64,000 nt of DNA, from contig OY282558.1 of the NCBI GenBank assembly GCA_958295665.1, positions 334,215,106-334,279,105 of the forward strand. Reading direction: 5' to 3'. The notes beneath the pieces were generated by a model that was not told the DNA's origin, did not search any database, and worked only from the letters and a program-made list of their open reading frames with translations. Shown here piece by piece: positions 34,330 to 45,600 of the stretch; within the stretch, counting starts at the first letter, position 1; each line of letters begins with the position of its first letter. The position numbers and the translations under genes are program-made. The DNA comes from Tipula vernalis (lineage: Eukaryota > Arthropoda > Insecta > Diptera > Tipulidae).

Positions 34330-35920
34330 TTATATTGTCCTGTTTTTTAGATAATTCATTCAAATCGCTAAATTTCCGAACCTAAATTTCAACACAATTT
34401 AAATATTTTATTTAAGAAATCGAACCTCAGCCCAAATGATATGGCCAAAAAAATTGTTCAAAACGCGATTTAATCTATTTTAGATAAGGAACATTTCTTA
34501 AATTGGCTTAACATCTCAGATATATCGACAAATGTGTGTGTTCCATATGGTGCCGAAGGTGGAGAAAATTCCCTAGGTTGGCTGTAGGCGTATAAGGAGA
34601 CCCAAAATTTTCAAATCTAAGTTTTGATTTATAAGTTGATAGTATCGACCATAAAATCAGTACAAGTAGTGTTCCAAAATATTTCTTGCCGTTGGCCAAT
34701 GTTTTATTTTAAACTGTGATCCCGTCCCAACCTTATGACAGAAAAATTCTTCAGGTCATGAAATAATTGGTTTTATATTAGGAACTAATAAGATGATCTA
34801 CCAAATACTTCAGACATTTCACTAAAATCCATCAGCAAATGTGCTTATTCCATTTGATGCTGGTGACTAAGAAGATAGCCTGAATTAGTTAAGTATTTAA
34901 AAATAAATTTGGCAGTGTCCGCAATGTTTCTTGAAATTGAGCAGTTGTTTAATTAAGAAATCCGTCCCCGAGTAATAAGGTCGAAGGAATTCTCAGCACA
35001 TTTGGTAGGCTTTGATTGTCGAGTCAGTCGAATTTATTTATTTTCAACAATATTTATTTTAAATTTATTGTATATATTTAAAAATTCAAAAATGCTTCTA
35101 CCAGCGGGAACCGTCGTATCATTTGAAGATATGATAGTTGGCAAAACTTAATGAATTTTAATGGCTGGGCTGTGGTATCCGGTATAATTCTATAAAGCAG
35201 TTGTTTTTAAAGTTGTTATTATATTAAATGATCTCATCTACACAAACTGTTGTGAATGAGCTTTGTATTCAAAACAGATTGTGTAAGGGGTTGTTCTTTA
35301 ATAATAAATGTAAATTACGAGTATATGTAAACTAATAAATAAATAAAATTCTCCACAGCCGGAATTAATAAATTTTATTTAAAAGAATATTTTAAGAATC
35401 GACTTCACATCTCAAACCTTAGATATAAAATTTTATTAACAATTAAAATCGATCCATAATCGTGCTACCTAAATCCATTTGGAACTGGTAGTGTGTAGCT
35501 GCCTGGATTGGTTGTTTGTGTAAAAAAAAAATGGTGAAACGGTATTTTGATTAATGGTACCAACCATAACATCATCTATGGTGGTCCACGATATTTCTTG
35601 AAATTAGCTTTTATTTTATTTAAGAAATCTAATCCCAAATGATTTTACCCAAGGAATTCTTCAGAACGTGAATAATTCGATTTTATGTTAGATACTGCGT
35701 ATAGAATTAGCTTAATCACTTAAAGATACTAAATTTCGCTAAAATCCATTGAGTAGCATACATGTTCAATTTGGGGTAGGGAATTTAGTAAAGGTCTGGG
35801 ATTGGTTATGTATAAACAACTTTTTTTTGGAAAATCTAATTTTTTGATTTATGGTTTGTATTTAAAGACCAATCATTAGTAGTGTTCCCAATATGTATTT
35901 GTTAGTAGAAGAAAAGTGGT
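34330..35920. repeat. Diverged tandem repeat of ~300-bp units
   Basis: Blocks such as ATTCTTCAGxxxGTGAATAATT, GxTTTATxTTAGxTACT and TTTCxCTAAAATCCAT recur at about 34,744 and 35,656. Weaker copies lie near 34,448, 34,988 and 35,350, implying a ~300-bp period. It lies between copies of the inverted-repeat family. No gene is recognised. Confidence 0.45.
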
Positions 35921-36252
35921 GCGGAGAAATATATCAATTTACAAACTAAAATAGTAGTCGTAGAAACCAATATTTAGCGCATTTCCTTGACAAATTTACA
36001 ACAACAATTGCATAGGATAAATCCCCGCAAGAATAATATTAACCCAAAAAAAGAAAATTGGGTTTATTTAAACATAATTCTAATTCTTGGTTGTGATACC
36101 TGCCACCAGAATCATAATACACATTCAGTTTATATTTTATTTCGAAAGGTTGGCTTTTGTCAATTAAATCAAATTGGCTATTTCCTTGGAAAAATAATAC
36201 CCAAAATAATTCGAATTAAATTTTGGCCAACAAAATACGCTTATTTACGATT

Positions 36253-36625
36253 CTGAGAGTCCATTTGGCATACTTCTCAGTAGCCGCTTCCAATGACTCA
36301 CAGTTCGTTATTTTCTTGCAGTTTTTCTCGCTTAGATTCACATCGGTATTTTTAAAAAAGTTTCATTTCGTTCCCTCGACCCGCATTTTGAAGTAGTGCA
36401 TGAGGATGATTCATGGATCTTAAATTGTGAAATAGACAACATTAAATCAAATGCTGCGCACATAAAAAAATTAGATGCAATACATGCTGACGAAAACTGT
36501 TTAAAGAAAACGATGTAGTAACATCACCGTCCGAAATGTTTCTATGCCAGAAAAACTTTAACAAAACAACGAATTTTGGATCATTGAATGCATCTACTGA
36601 GAAATTCGCTAAAATGGCTCTCAGA
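36253..36625. repeat. Inverted-repeat family copies B and C in palindromic arrangement
   Basis: Copy B (36,360-36,625, minus) is the close relative of copy A. A third, more diverged copy C (36,253-36,335, plus) shares ATTCTGAGAGxCCATTT, then CTTCTCAGTAGxxGCxTxCA and CAGTTTTTCT with B in opposite orientation. B and C can therefore fold on each other. They may be ends of a fold-back element or of a larger unit reaching to copy A. Confidence 0.5.
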
Positions 36626-36679
36626 ATTGTAAATATTTTTGAGCAAGTATATTGAAAGCAATGTACATAACTTGCCAAT

Positions 36680-37143
36680 TATTTGGAAAAAAATTACAAA
36701 TCTGTATTTGCTTTTCTGTTGTACAGCGATATTTTAATTCACTGCTACATAGTAATTCACTGCTACATAGTAAGTTAATTCACTACTAAATAGTTTTTGT
36801 AGTTTCCAAACTTGTACTATAATTTTTTAAGGAATGAACTTTGAAATTTTTAAAACTAATTTCAAATGTTTTTAAAATTTAAATACCGAATTTTTCGACA
36901 AATTTAAAAAGGATTTTATTTACATAGACTTTGATCGACTGATTAATTCCATTCATTCTCCTGTATTTCCAAATATGGCGTTATTGCGCTGACCCTTGAC
37001 GAAATTTTTAAAATTTAGATTTTTCATTTTAAATTTTAATTAAAAAAATAAAAATCCATAAAATAACAAAAAAACCCTAATATAAAAAAAAATCAAAAAG
37101 TAGAAAGAAAAAGAAAAAATTGAATAATCTAAACATTAGTGGC
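36680..37143. other. A+T-rich spacer with a short direct repeat
   Basis: AATTCACTGCTACATAGTA is repeated directly at 36,737-36,775 with a third diverged copy (AATTCACTACTAAATAG). Nothing else is recognised. Confidence 0.45.
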
Positions 37144-37725
37144 CCTATTCTGGGTTTTCCCTGGGAGTAGGGAATTGTGGAAAGAACTGCAATACTCTTT
37201 TCCTATTCCTTGACCTATTCTTTTTTTTCATAATTCTTCAAAAGTGTATTTATGTCGACTTACGAATTAATCATGAGGGAACATTTCAATAATTTAAATG
37301 ATTCAAAATGTCTCAAATAATTTTAGAATTTTATGTCCTATCTAGCACTTCATAAAACGAATTTTTAAATTAATTAATAATTTAACCAAAAAATGAAAAA
37401 TAAATTTAAAATGGGACATTTTAGGACGTAAAATTATTTTTATTTTTAAATATATTTTATAAAACATAATTAGATTTCGAAAACGTTTTGTTTTTAATTT
37501 ATTATTCATTCACTAAAATGTTTTTCCGTGAAGAATAATAATATTCTTCCGCTAAATCAGTGGAGGAAAATAGTTGTCAAAATTGCAATAATTGGGAATT
37601 ATTAATTCCCAAAAAATATTTTTCGCTAGTTACCAGAATACAGTTTTTGGAGAAAAAATCAAAACTGCTTGAAAACTGGGAAAGATAAGCAATTCTCTAT
37701 TCCCAGGGAAAAATAAGGGACAGGG
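37144..37725. mobile_element. Possible MITE with CCCTGGGAATAGGGAATTG-type ends
   Basis: The left part (37,144-37,180) contains CCCTATTCTGGGTTTTCCCT and GGGAGTAGGGAATTG. The right part (about 37,690-37,720), on the opposite strand, reads CCCTTATTTTTCCCTGGGAA, then TAGAGAATTGC. The interior shows no gene. A small AGGAAGAAGAAATTAGGAAAC direct duplication lies just right at 37,735-37,780. The exact ends are unclear. Confidence 0.4.
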
Positions 37726-37890
37726 AGGAAGAAGAAATTAGGAAACTTCTTCCACAGGAAGAAGAAATTAGGAAACATTAACAACATTGACAAATAAATT
37801 AACAAAAAAATACTCGAACGCATGATCGCATATTATACGAATTTTACATACCTTATTATACAAGATCAACCGAACCATTTATGGTTGCAG

Positions 37891-37942
37891 ACAAAACCAA
37901 CAAAAATGTCTATGAATGTATAAACATTTTTGTTGGTTTTGT
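37891..37942. repeat. Perfect 19-bp stem-loop
   Basis: Positions 37,891-37,909 (ACAAAACCAACAAAAATGT) are exactly complementary to 37,924-37,942 around a 14-base loop. Pairing can continue outward through CAG/CTG with a two-base bulge, giving a ~60-nt pre-miRNA-sized hairpin. I do not recognise a known miRNA. It may equally be a small inverted duplication. Confidence 0.85.
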
Positions 37943-38069
37943 TGCTGACGATTTCCACAATAATATTCGTGTTGGTATGCTTACACAGAAAATGTTATTT
38001 CTTTGTTTTGTTTTGGTATATGGTTGACGCCTTTTTGTCGAAAATAATGTTGTACAAACGATAATACCT

Positions 38070-38193
38070 GTGTTTTTTTATTCGCTCCGGATAGCTGCTA
38101 TCGAGAGCCGTCATTTTTCTACGCCTAAATTTAAATTTGACGCGCTATTTATTGGTAAACTCGATAGCAGCTATCCGGAGCGAATAAAAACAC
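38070..38193 (-). mobile_element. MITE family 1, copy 1 (124 bp, internally deleted)
   Basis: It starts GTGTTTTTTTATTCGCTCCG and ends with the inverted equivalent (GGAGCGAATAAAAACAC). Both ends carry GATAGCTGCTATCGA-type boxes. The interior keeps only the ~50 bp around GACGCGCTATTTATTGGTAA. Compared with the 260-bp copies, about half is missing. Confidence 0.85.
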
Positions 38194-38205
38194 GCAGCTA
38201 ATTGT

Positions 38206-38432
38206 AGTTTTTTTTATTCGCTCCGGATAGGTGCTATCGAGAGCCGTCATATAAAAAATGGCTCCCGATAGCGCTCCGTATAAATAGGAAAAGCCAAATA
38301 TTTTTTGTATGAAGTTTTTGGTAAACAATTGAATTAAAAATGATAGTTTGATGTTAAATAAGTTTAGTTTACCAATAAATAGCGCGTCAAATTTAAATTT
38401 AGGCGTTGAAAAATGACGGCTCTCGATAGCAG
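38206..38432 (+). mobile_element. MITE family 1, copy 2
   Basis: The left end is GCTCCGGATAGGTGCTATCG. The interior includes GCGCTCCGTATAAATA and TAGCGCGTCAAATTTAAATT. The right terminal repeat is truncated after CTCTCGATAGCAG. Same orientation as copy 3. Confidence 0.85.
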
Positions 38433-38442
38433 ACTACTATTT

Positions 38443-39907
38443 GTAGTGTTTTTTTATTCGCTCCGGATAGCTGCTATCGAGAGCCGTCATATGAAAAGTG
38501 GCTCCGGATAGCGCTCCGTATAAATACGTAGAGCGAAATATTTTATATATCAAGTTTTCGCTAAACAATTGAGTTAAAAATAATAGTTTGATGTTAAATA
38601 AGTTTATATTTAGAAATATTTTTTTGTTGTTTCAGAAAAATTTTTTTGAAAGTAAAAATTCTTATTGTACTTTTGACAACACTATTTTTTAATAATTTAT
38701 TTTAATCATTAAAAATATATATAATTATCTTAATCAGATATTTCGATCCTAAGATCATCTTCATGTGTTATTTTCACAGAAACTATAATACATTAAAACA
38801 AATTAAAAAAATCCATATTTAAAAATTCATATTTGCTATGAATAACCAATTCTGTCTTTGTGAGCCATAAGTTTTTTCTCCGAAAAATAAGTTTTTTAAA
38901 AAAATTTAACCAATAACTAACAAATTAATCCAATTAGAGTAGATATTACTTAACAACGCAATCTTAGACTGAAATGACATTTATTTTGTTTGTGTTTTTT
39001 GTGGAAGTGATATTCCAGTAGCTTTATTTATTTATTTTTAGCACATAAAAAAAAAAAAAATTTTAACAATTAATTACAATGGTATAATCCGTTGTACTAG
39101 CACAATGGTATAATCTGTATACACAGAGTTAGATATACATATATAGGGTGTTAACATTGAAAAATGTGTACCATAAAAATGGATACATAATTTACTTAAT
39201 ATTGTTAAATATAATAAGTATTGAAATTGGTTTTGTGCAAATATGCAGTAAATTGTTTTTGACTTGTATTTTTAAATGTGGTTTAAAAATCGACGAAACA
39301 ACATTGAGGTATCCAACTAAGTTTATAGTTGAAATCTCCTTACTTGTTGGTTCATCATTATTAAAAAGTATGTTTTTAAATAAATTTTGGGGCTCATTGG
39401 CAACTATTACATCAGTATCAAAACCGACGGTTTCCAAAATGGAAACTACAATAAAAATATAAATAGAATCAAAATATCGAGATAGTAAGTTTTTTTAATA
39501 TTAATCTAGTTGTAATTTTTAATATATTTTATTTTAAAAATTTTATGAATTTTATAAAATTGTATTTATGTTTTTTCCATAACAATTTTATCAATTTTTT
39601 AAAAGAATTTTGTTATTTGTAATTTAATTTTTTTAATTTGTTTTAATGTATTATAGTTTCTGTGAAAATAACACATGAAGATGATCTTAGGATCGAAATA
39701 TCTGATTAAGATAATTATATATATTTTTAATGATTAAAATAAATTATTAAAAAATAGTGTTGTCAAAAGTACAATAAGAATTTTTACTTTCAAAAAAATT
39801 AAATAAGTTTAGTTTACCTATAAATAGCGCGTCAAATTTAAATTTAGGCGTATAAAAATGACGGCCCTCGATAGCAGCTATCCGGAGTGAATAAAAAAAC
39901 ACTACTA
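38443..39907 (+). mobile_element. MITE family 1, copy 3, split by a later insertion
   Basis: The left part is 38,443-38,606 and the right part about 39,812-39,907, together 260 bp, matching copy 4. The break falls in a TTAAATAAGTTTA sequence present on both sides, which is the target duplication of the inserted element at 38,607-39,798. Confidence 0.9.
38607..39798. mobile_element. ~1.2-kb element with identical ~172-bp terminal inverted repeats
   Basis: Arms at about 38,639-38,811 and 39,628-39,798 read identically over ~172 bp (for example TTTTTTTGAAAGTAAAAATT, then CTTATTGTACTTTTGACAAC). A TTAAATAAGTTTA duplication (38,594-38,606 and 39,799-39,811) flanks it. A 32-bp stretch (38,607-38,638) lies outside the left arm with no partner on the right. 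The interior has a ~100-codon frame on either strand (39,148-39,462) without a known domain. Long arms and a ~10-13 bp duplication suggest a Mutator-like non-autonomous element, but this is inference. Confidence 0.75.
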
Positions 39908-39919
39908 TTATCTCTCTTT

Positions 39920-40180
39920 GTAGTCGCGTTTTTTTATTCGCTCCGGATAGCTGCTATCGAGAGCCGTCATTTTTCTACGGCTAAATTTAAATTTGACGCG
40001 CTATTTATTGGTAAACTAAACTTATTTAACATCAAACTCTCATTTTTCATTCAATTGTTTAACAAAAATTTCATATAAAAAGTATTTGGCTCTACCTATT
40101 TATACGGAGCACTATCGGGAGCCACTTTTTATATGACGGCTCTCGATAGCAGCTATCCGGAGCGAATAAAAAAACACTAC
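39920..40180 (-). mobile_element. MITE family 1, copy 4 (complete, 261 bp)
   Basis: Complete copy in the opposite orientation to copies 2 and 3. The ends TTTTTTTATTCGCTCCGGAT and their inverse are intact. It has no coding capacity. Only 12 bp separate it from copy 3. Confidence 0.9.
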
Positions 40181-40934
40181 TTATATCTTATTCTCTTTGG
40201 TTTTACTTTACGTCAATAAAAGGAAAAGGCAAATACTTTTCGTTGCCTCTAATAATAACTTTTACTGCGTGACCCACTTTATTAAATTTTAGTATGGATT
40301 TGACAAATACAATTCATTTCTTTTGAATTTCGATACAATCAATTGCATATTGAATGTACCTTTTTGTTCTGATTTAAAGCTGTTGATTCTTTTGAATTTT
40401 AAATATTATATTCTAACGTAGAAGCGTTTGAAATATTGATAGTAAAAGTCGATCGCCTCTTGTTAGTTTAGTTTTCATTTTTTTAGTATTTAATTTGCTA
40501 GCTCTTCGTAAACGAACCACCTTGGAATATACAGGCACAAACAAGAGGGCGTCGCTATGATGCACATTTCGGATAATCACTAGATAAGAACTGACAATGT
40601 TCTTGATTAAATGGATTGGGAAAGGTAAACTCTATTGTATATTCCGCCAAGTTATCAGTTCGAACGTGTTTAAATTTTTATTTGTTGGCACGCTGTCCAG
40701 GCTTTCTTTCAGTGGCCCGATAAGCTATAAGGGCGAATAAAAAAATGTTCAAGAAAATTATTCCTTAAAAATGACTATCATCACATAGTTTAATATACTG
40801 ATTTCGCTTGGCTGGCAAGAAATTAGAACATCGTTTCCAGACACTTCAAACATGAGACTGAAATTGACAATAGTGTTTTGGGAACTGATGGAAGAAATGG
40901 TTCCACTCCAGCTAGAGTTTGCAAATAATCCGTT
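40181..40934. other. Spacer, nothing recognised
   Basis: A+T-rich DNA between the MITE cluster and the hAT element. No gene or repeat was seen. Confidence 0.4.
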
Positions 40935-43300
40935 TTTAAGAAACCGCGGTTTTCGGTTTCTAAATTTCACAAATCGCGGTTTCCGAATCGGTCTTCGAAT
41001 ATCTTAAAATGAAAAAAAAAAAAAAAAAAAAAAAATCAGACAGAAAAACTCCAATTATAAAAACAAAATATAAATTTTTTTCAGTCTCGGTAATTCATTT
41101 CATCACAAATAATAATGTTTGCTTACAAATATACTAAAAAGAATTAGTAAAGTATTTTAATAACACCACATAGTTGAGCGATTAATCAGAAAGCCGGGAT
41201 CTGAGTTTGGCACAGAAATTAGAGGAAGTTGAGAAAACTCGCTCAGATTCTGTTGATGATGGCTTAATCGTACATAATGCATTGAATAGTTTTTCTAAAC
41301 GTTTCGTCCTTCGACCGGATTTTTTTAAAACCAAAAATTCTTCTTTTAAAGAAGACAATTGCTTCATCTGTGGGTTAACGTTATCAATTTCGAAATTTAT
41401 TTCATCCTCGAGCGTAGCTTCGATAACATTAGCCTCTGGACTATTTATATGTAGCGGATGATAATAATATGTCGCCTTTTTGATTTAAACACAGTCTTGT
41501 TGCAAAATTTAAAATATCTTTTGTAGGTGAATAGTTAGGTTTATTAAGGCATTTCAACAATCTATTAATTTGACAATTCTCTCTTTGCTCAATGCGGAGT
41601 TTAATATTATTAAAAAGATGTGTACAAAGAATATTGCTATACTTTCTTCCAACTTCTTTAACAGAAAATTTAAGGCCCCCTCTGCAGTAAGCATATTTGC
41701 ATCTTTTCTCGATAAAACTTCTACGGTGAGCGATACCGGTCGTAATGCTTGTTTCAATTGTTTTAACTGCTCAAAATCAATTTTAGTTAATAAACCAACT
41801 CCATTAAATTCAATTAATGTTATCCAACATCTAATAAATTGAATTCCATCGATATTTAACGTCTAGTTGTAGTTGAAGCTCATGCCCTATGAGGTCGCAA
41901 ATTTTTTTTTTTTTTGAAGTATTCCATTTCATACTGTAGGTTTAGTAAAAGGGCTAGTTCATCAACATATTCTTCATCCGGTTGATCGTTTTAGTCTAAA
42001 TCATAGTCGTCATCGGTATCTTCAGCACAATTCTCTTCTTCGCTTTTATTTGCATTACTTTTACTTTTATCGTTGATTTTTATTTGGTCACACACTTCAA
42101 GATGTAGAGCATGATTTAAGCAAAGTTGATATTCCACTGGACATTTACACTTGCCCCGTCGTTTGTCGTGGCAACTATATCATTCTAGAATGATATATTG
42201 AAATTATTCAAGTGGTCTGTTACGGTTGACAAAATTATTGATGCCGGACAACTGCGGTAATCCGTATAAGCCCCAAATTAAATACTTTACCAACTTTATT
42301 ATGAATATTTATATTCATAAAACGATGGCCCCTTATACTGACCCATTCATCTAAAGTTATGCTGAATCTCTCTTCATTTCGTTTTGCCAGATATACATTT
42401 TTAATGACTTCCAATTATGCTTTTTCATATTCTTCGTGGATGAGACGCTACACCCCTTTAGCACTATGAGGCACACAGAAACCTCTATCAGAAAGAGATT
42501 GACGAATAAACTGTGAATTTGTGATACCCCGAATTGTGAAACCATCTTGCGCCGTCCGTTTCGCAACTATTTCACCACAAGTGCGTTTTTTTAAAAAAAT
42601 GGATTTTGTGACTGCAGAACTGGTTGATTGTTTTGCAGTATCACCGGAAAATTCGTTCAAAACTTCCTTAGTCAATACAATTTTATGGATATTTCTTAAA
42701 TGATTTATTAACGGTGATGTGTGGATCCATAAGCGTTCGAAACTATTTTGTTGCATTTTGTACACTTAGCTTTATTATCCCTACTAGTCGAAGATGCAAT
42801 TTTTGTAAAAAAAATTATTATTACGTTATCTGTAAACTTTTGTTACTAAAACAGTAGATATACTAACCTAAATACACAATAACACAGTAATATATTTTTT
42901 TAGTTCAAAACATTAAATATTATTTTATTAAAATATGGAAAACGTTTCCGAATTTTATTATTATTAATAAAATTGTAATGATATTGACGAAAGAAGATAA
43001 AATAATAACTGATAAATTTATTTTGATTTTAAAGAGGATTCCAGTATTTTATTTTCGATTTCGATTATATCTCACTCTGTTTGAGTGGAAGGCTTCTTGT
43101 TCATTTTATTTTCGAATTCGAATATTTTGTGAATGTAAAAAATATTTTGAAATTTTAAGAATATGTATATTTTATTATATGAAATATTAAATTAAATTAA
43201 TTTATGTATAAATCCGAAAACCACCCGTTTTTTCAACGGTTTTCGGATACGGTTTTTAAACCACAAACCGCGGATTTGCGGATCGAATAATTCGATCCGT
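40935..43300 (-). mobile_element. hAT transposon with AACCGCGGTTTTCGG-rich ends
   Basis: A full-length but broken hAT transposase (42,810-41,182) lies between two flanks rich in short palindromes. The left has AAACCGCGGTTTTCGGTTT (40,941-40,960) and CAAATCGCGGTTTCCGAA. The right has GGTTTTCGGATACGGTTTTT and CAAACCGCGGATTTGCGGAT (43,236-43,285). Matching inverted subterminal motifs on both sides fit hAT ends. Exact tips and an 8-bp duplication could not be fixed. Confidence 0.65.
41182..42810 (-). pseudogene. hAT transposase, full length but frame-broken
   Basis: In order: a BED finger (KCTKCNKIVSNAYGST, then PLINHLRNIHK in the next frame), SAVTKSIFLKK, ITLDEWVSIRGHRFMNINIH (first catalytic Asp), VFNLGLIRIT, LCLNHALHLEV, an acidic insertion, LRPVSLTVEVLSRKDANMLT, and LEKLFNALCTIKPSSTESER followed by VFSTSSNFCAKLRSRLSD, the hAT dimerisation domain. 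Several frameshifts and stops lie between blocks. Domain order and length (about 540 residues) are those of a complete hAT enzyme. Confidence 0.8.
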
Positions 43301-43775
43301 TAAACTCGTTTAATTTTCAATTCGATAAGCTCCAATTTATTTAAGACGTTTTTTAAAAGTAATGGTAATGCGACAACTAAAGATGTGTTTATTACTCGAA
43401 CCTCGTTCCATTCTTCTAGATTACAGATTTGGTTCTTTCTGAAAAATATGTTTACCCAGAAAAAGTAATTGATTTTCATGTTCGATTGAAGCCGAAACAA
43501 TAATAATCAGTGAATAGGATGGGATCCCGAGTTTTCTTTGTCAAAAGTATGACCCGAAAATTCCGGGATTTCCCGGGAGCTCCAACTGCATATGAAATTT
43601 AGGGATTCTCAAATGGGATTCCGGGATCCCGTTTTCTAACCCCAGGATTCTATAACTCAATAATCACGTAGGAATCATATATCACAGAAAAACCTCGGTT
43701 TAGGAGAATAACTTGGGATTGACTTGTCTCTTGTTTCATACTGTCTGTTATTATTAAGGAACTTTGCTGTTTCTT
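43301..43775. other. Spacer with a CCCGGGATCCCG palindromic patch
   Basis: Positions 43,510-43,645 contain GGGATCCCGAG, TTCCGGGATTTCCCGGGA and TTCCGGGATCCCG, alternating inverted motifs similar to the patch at 19,955-20,015. It may be the terminus of another hAT element. No gene is seen. Confidence 0.4.
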
Positions 43776-43865
43776 GACCGATTATGATGAAATTCGGTAT
43801 TATGCACTATGGGAATTGTATTCTAAAATGATATTTAGAAGAAGTGCTGGAATATAGTCAGTTAG
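43776..43865. repeat. Dispersed ~90-bp repeat, copy left of the RTE LINE
   Basis: ACCGATTATGATGAAA, then ATTCTAAAATGATATTTAGAA and CTGGAATATAG match the direct copy at 46,864-46,951 on the far side of the LINE, and more weakly 18,270-18,560. Confidence 0.7.
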
Positions 43866-43889
43866 GAAGCACCTTAGCACATACATCCC

Positions 43890-44830
43890 ATGAAGAGATT
43901 TGACTGCCTCAACGATGTTCCTCCAAATAGTCCGATCTCCCTCAAGAGAACGCCAGACACGATGACCGAGCGTATTTAGGCTTCTTTCAATGTCGTCCGT
44001 CCATCGGGTAGGTGGTCTCTCGCGAGGTAGCCCAAGCCATCTTAGCCTTAACGATTCTATGAATCCGATGATGTCGACTTGGCTCCCTATAATTATTATT
44101 AAGAGCTTACGCTCAATTACAGGAATTTTTTGTTTGTTTTTTGATGTCAGTGTCCAAGACTCGCAACCAAAGGTGATAACTGCAGTTGGTCTTTTCTATA
44201 CTTTGTAGATATCCAGTTTTATTTTGCTCAATGCATGAGGAGACTTGAATATTTTGATGTTGGCGTAAAATGCTCGGTAGCCTGCTGCGATCCTCGAGAA
44301 AATGTCCACAGAAATGCAGTTTTTCTCAATGATCAGTGATCCTAAGCATTTCAACTCATTCTGTTTTTCATATTATGTATCTCCTGAAATGAAGTCTCCA
44401 CGCGTCTGCCTTCTCGCGGTAATCTTGTATTTAGTCTTCGATTCATTAATCTGAATGGGAGGAGTACTTCCTTTAGGGAGATGATGTTGCGATCCAGAAT
44501 GGAAATATCATCAGCTTATGATAATAGCTGTACTGATTTATAATACAGGCAAGTGCGCTGTGCCATATTGACCTAACGAATGACCTGCTCCTATGATTGG
44601 TTAAAGAGTGTTTGAGCTATTGGGTATCCGTGTAGCACTCCAGATGATATCTCGAAGACAACCGAAATTTTGTCTTCTATTGGCACCTTACGTATTGAGC
44701 CATCCATTAAAAAGTGGCAAATTGAAAAAAAATTTGACGTTATGCTCAGGTAGGACAATACGTTCCATAATGTATTTCTATTAATGCTGTCGTACCCCTG
44801 TTGGAAGTCTATGAATAGACGGTGCACAGA
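43890..44830 (-). pseudogene. RTE reverse transcriptase and C-terminal tail
   Basis: Motif A is clear (RLFIDFQQGYDSINRNTLWN), then FEISSGVLHGYPIAQTLFNQ (normally GVRQGCPLSxxLFN). The FADD region is traceable as LLS*ADDIS near 44,505-44,525. The tail reads RLRWLGLPRERPPTRWTDDI and LGHRVWRSLEGDRTIWRNIV, the diagnostic RTE C-terminal block. Several stops and shifts are present, so it is inactive. Confidence 0.8.
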
Positions 44831-44899
44831 GGCGTCCTTTTCATAACATTCCCTATCCTCTCATAAAGTAATCCTATTTTAAAATCGCGTTAATAATTT

Positions 44900-45600
44900 A
44901 TGCACTTGTATTAACAATAGATTCACGTGGGATTCCCAGTTTATCAAGGTTTGTAGTAAAATCAACTCTACATTATATGGATTGAAACTCCTCCATAAGA
45001 ACATTTGTCCTAAAACCGTCAGGATTTTGCTTGCTAAAATGTTGGTAATCCCCCATGTGTTTTATTGTAAATTTCTTTACATTAGTTGTGATTGTAACTC
45101 AAGGGAAATTTTACAAGTAACTTTGAACAACATAGCCAGATACGTCAATGGATTGAGGAAATGTGATCATATCTCATCCAAGTTTAGAGAATTATTTGGT
45201 TGCACAATGACTCAATTTTTTTATTATAGATCATTATTGCTCCTCTATAAAATTATCAATAATCAAGTTCCTGTTTATTTATACAGCAAAATAAAAATTG
45301 GCTCAGCTCCAAATAGCAATATAATACTGCCAGTTAACCGTTCTAATGTTTACAACAACTCGCCACTATTTACTATGTTTACAAGTTGGAATCAGGTTCC
45401 GGTGGAGATTAGAAGTGTTAAAACTTTTGCTAGATTTAAAGTTTTATTATTTGAATTTGTTAAGAATAAATTGTAATTTTTTTTGTATTCTTTTTTTTTT
45501 TTTTTTTTTTTTTTTGTATTCACTATGTAAGAGTGTGGGATAGAAAAGCGATGCTTTATCCAGGATTGATTGATAAATAAATCCTCACTCAGCATAAAAG
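44900..45600 (+). mobile_element. CR1-like LINE 3' end nested in the RTE element
   Basis: The plus-strand frame 44,982-45,476 encodes an RT C-terminal tail (NNIARYVNGLRKCDHISSKF, LFGCTMTQFFYYRSLLLLYK, WNQVPVEIRSVKTFARFK) and ends at its normal stop. A 25-base poly-T run (45,491-45,515) lies in the 3' UTR, which ends GATTGATTGATAAATAAATC. The 5' part is missing, as usual for LINE insertions. The open 164-codon frame suggests a fairly young copy. Confidence 0.8.

Noticed and set aside
34508..34699. 63-codon minus frame in the diverged tandem repeat
   Set aside because: It is not shared between repeat units, so it is a chance frame.
44860..45600. CATAAA(A)G on both sides of the nested LINE tail as a target-site duplication
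   Set aside because: The match is only about 7-8 bases with a mismatch in A+T-rich DNA, so it is not convincing.
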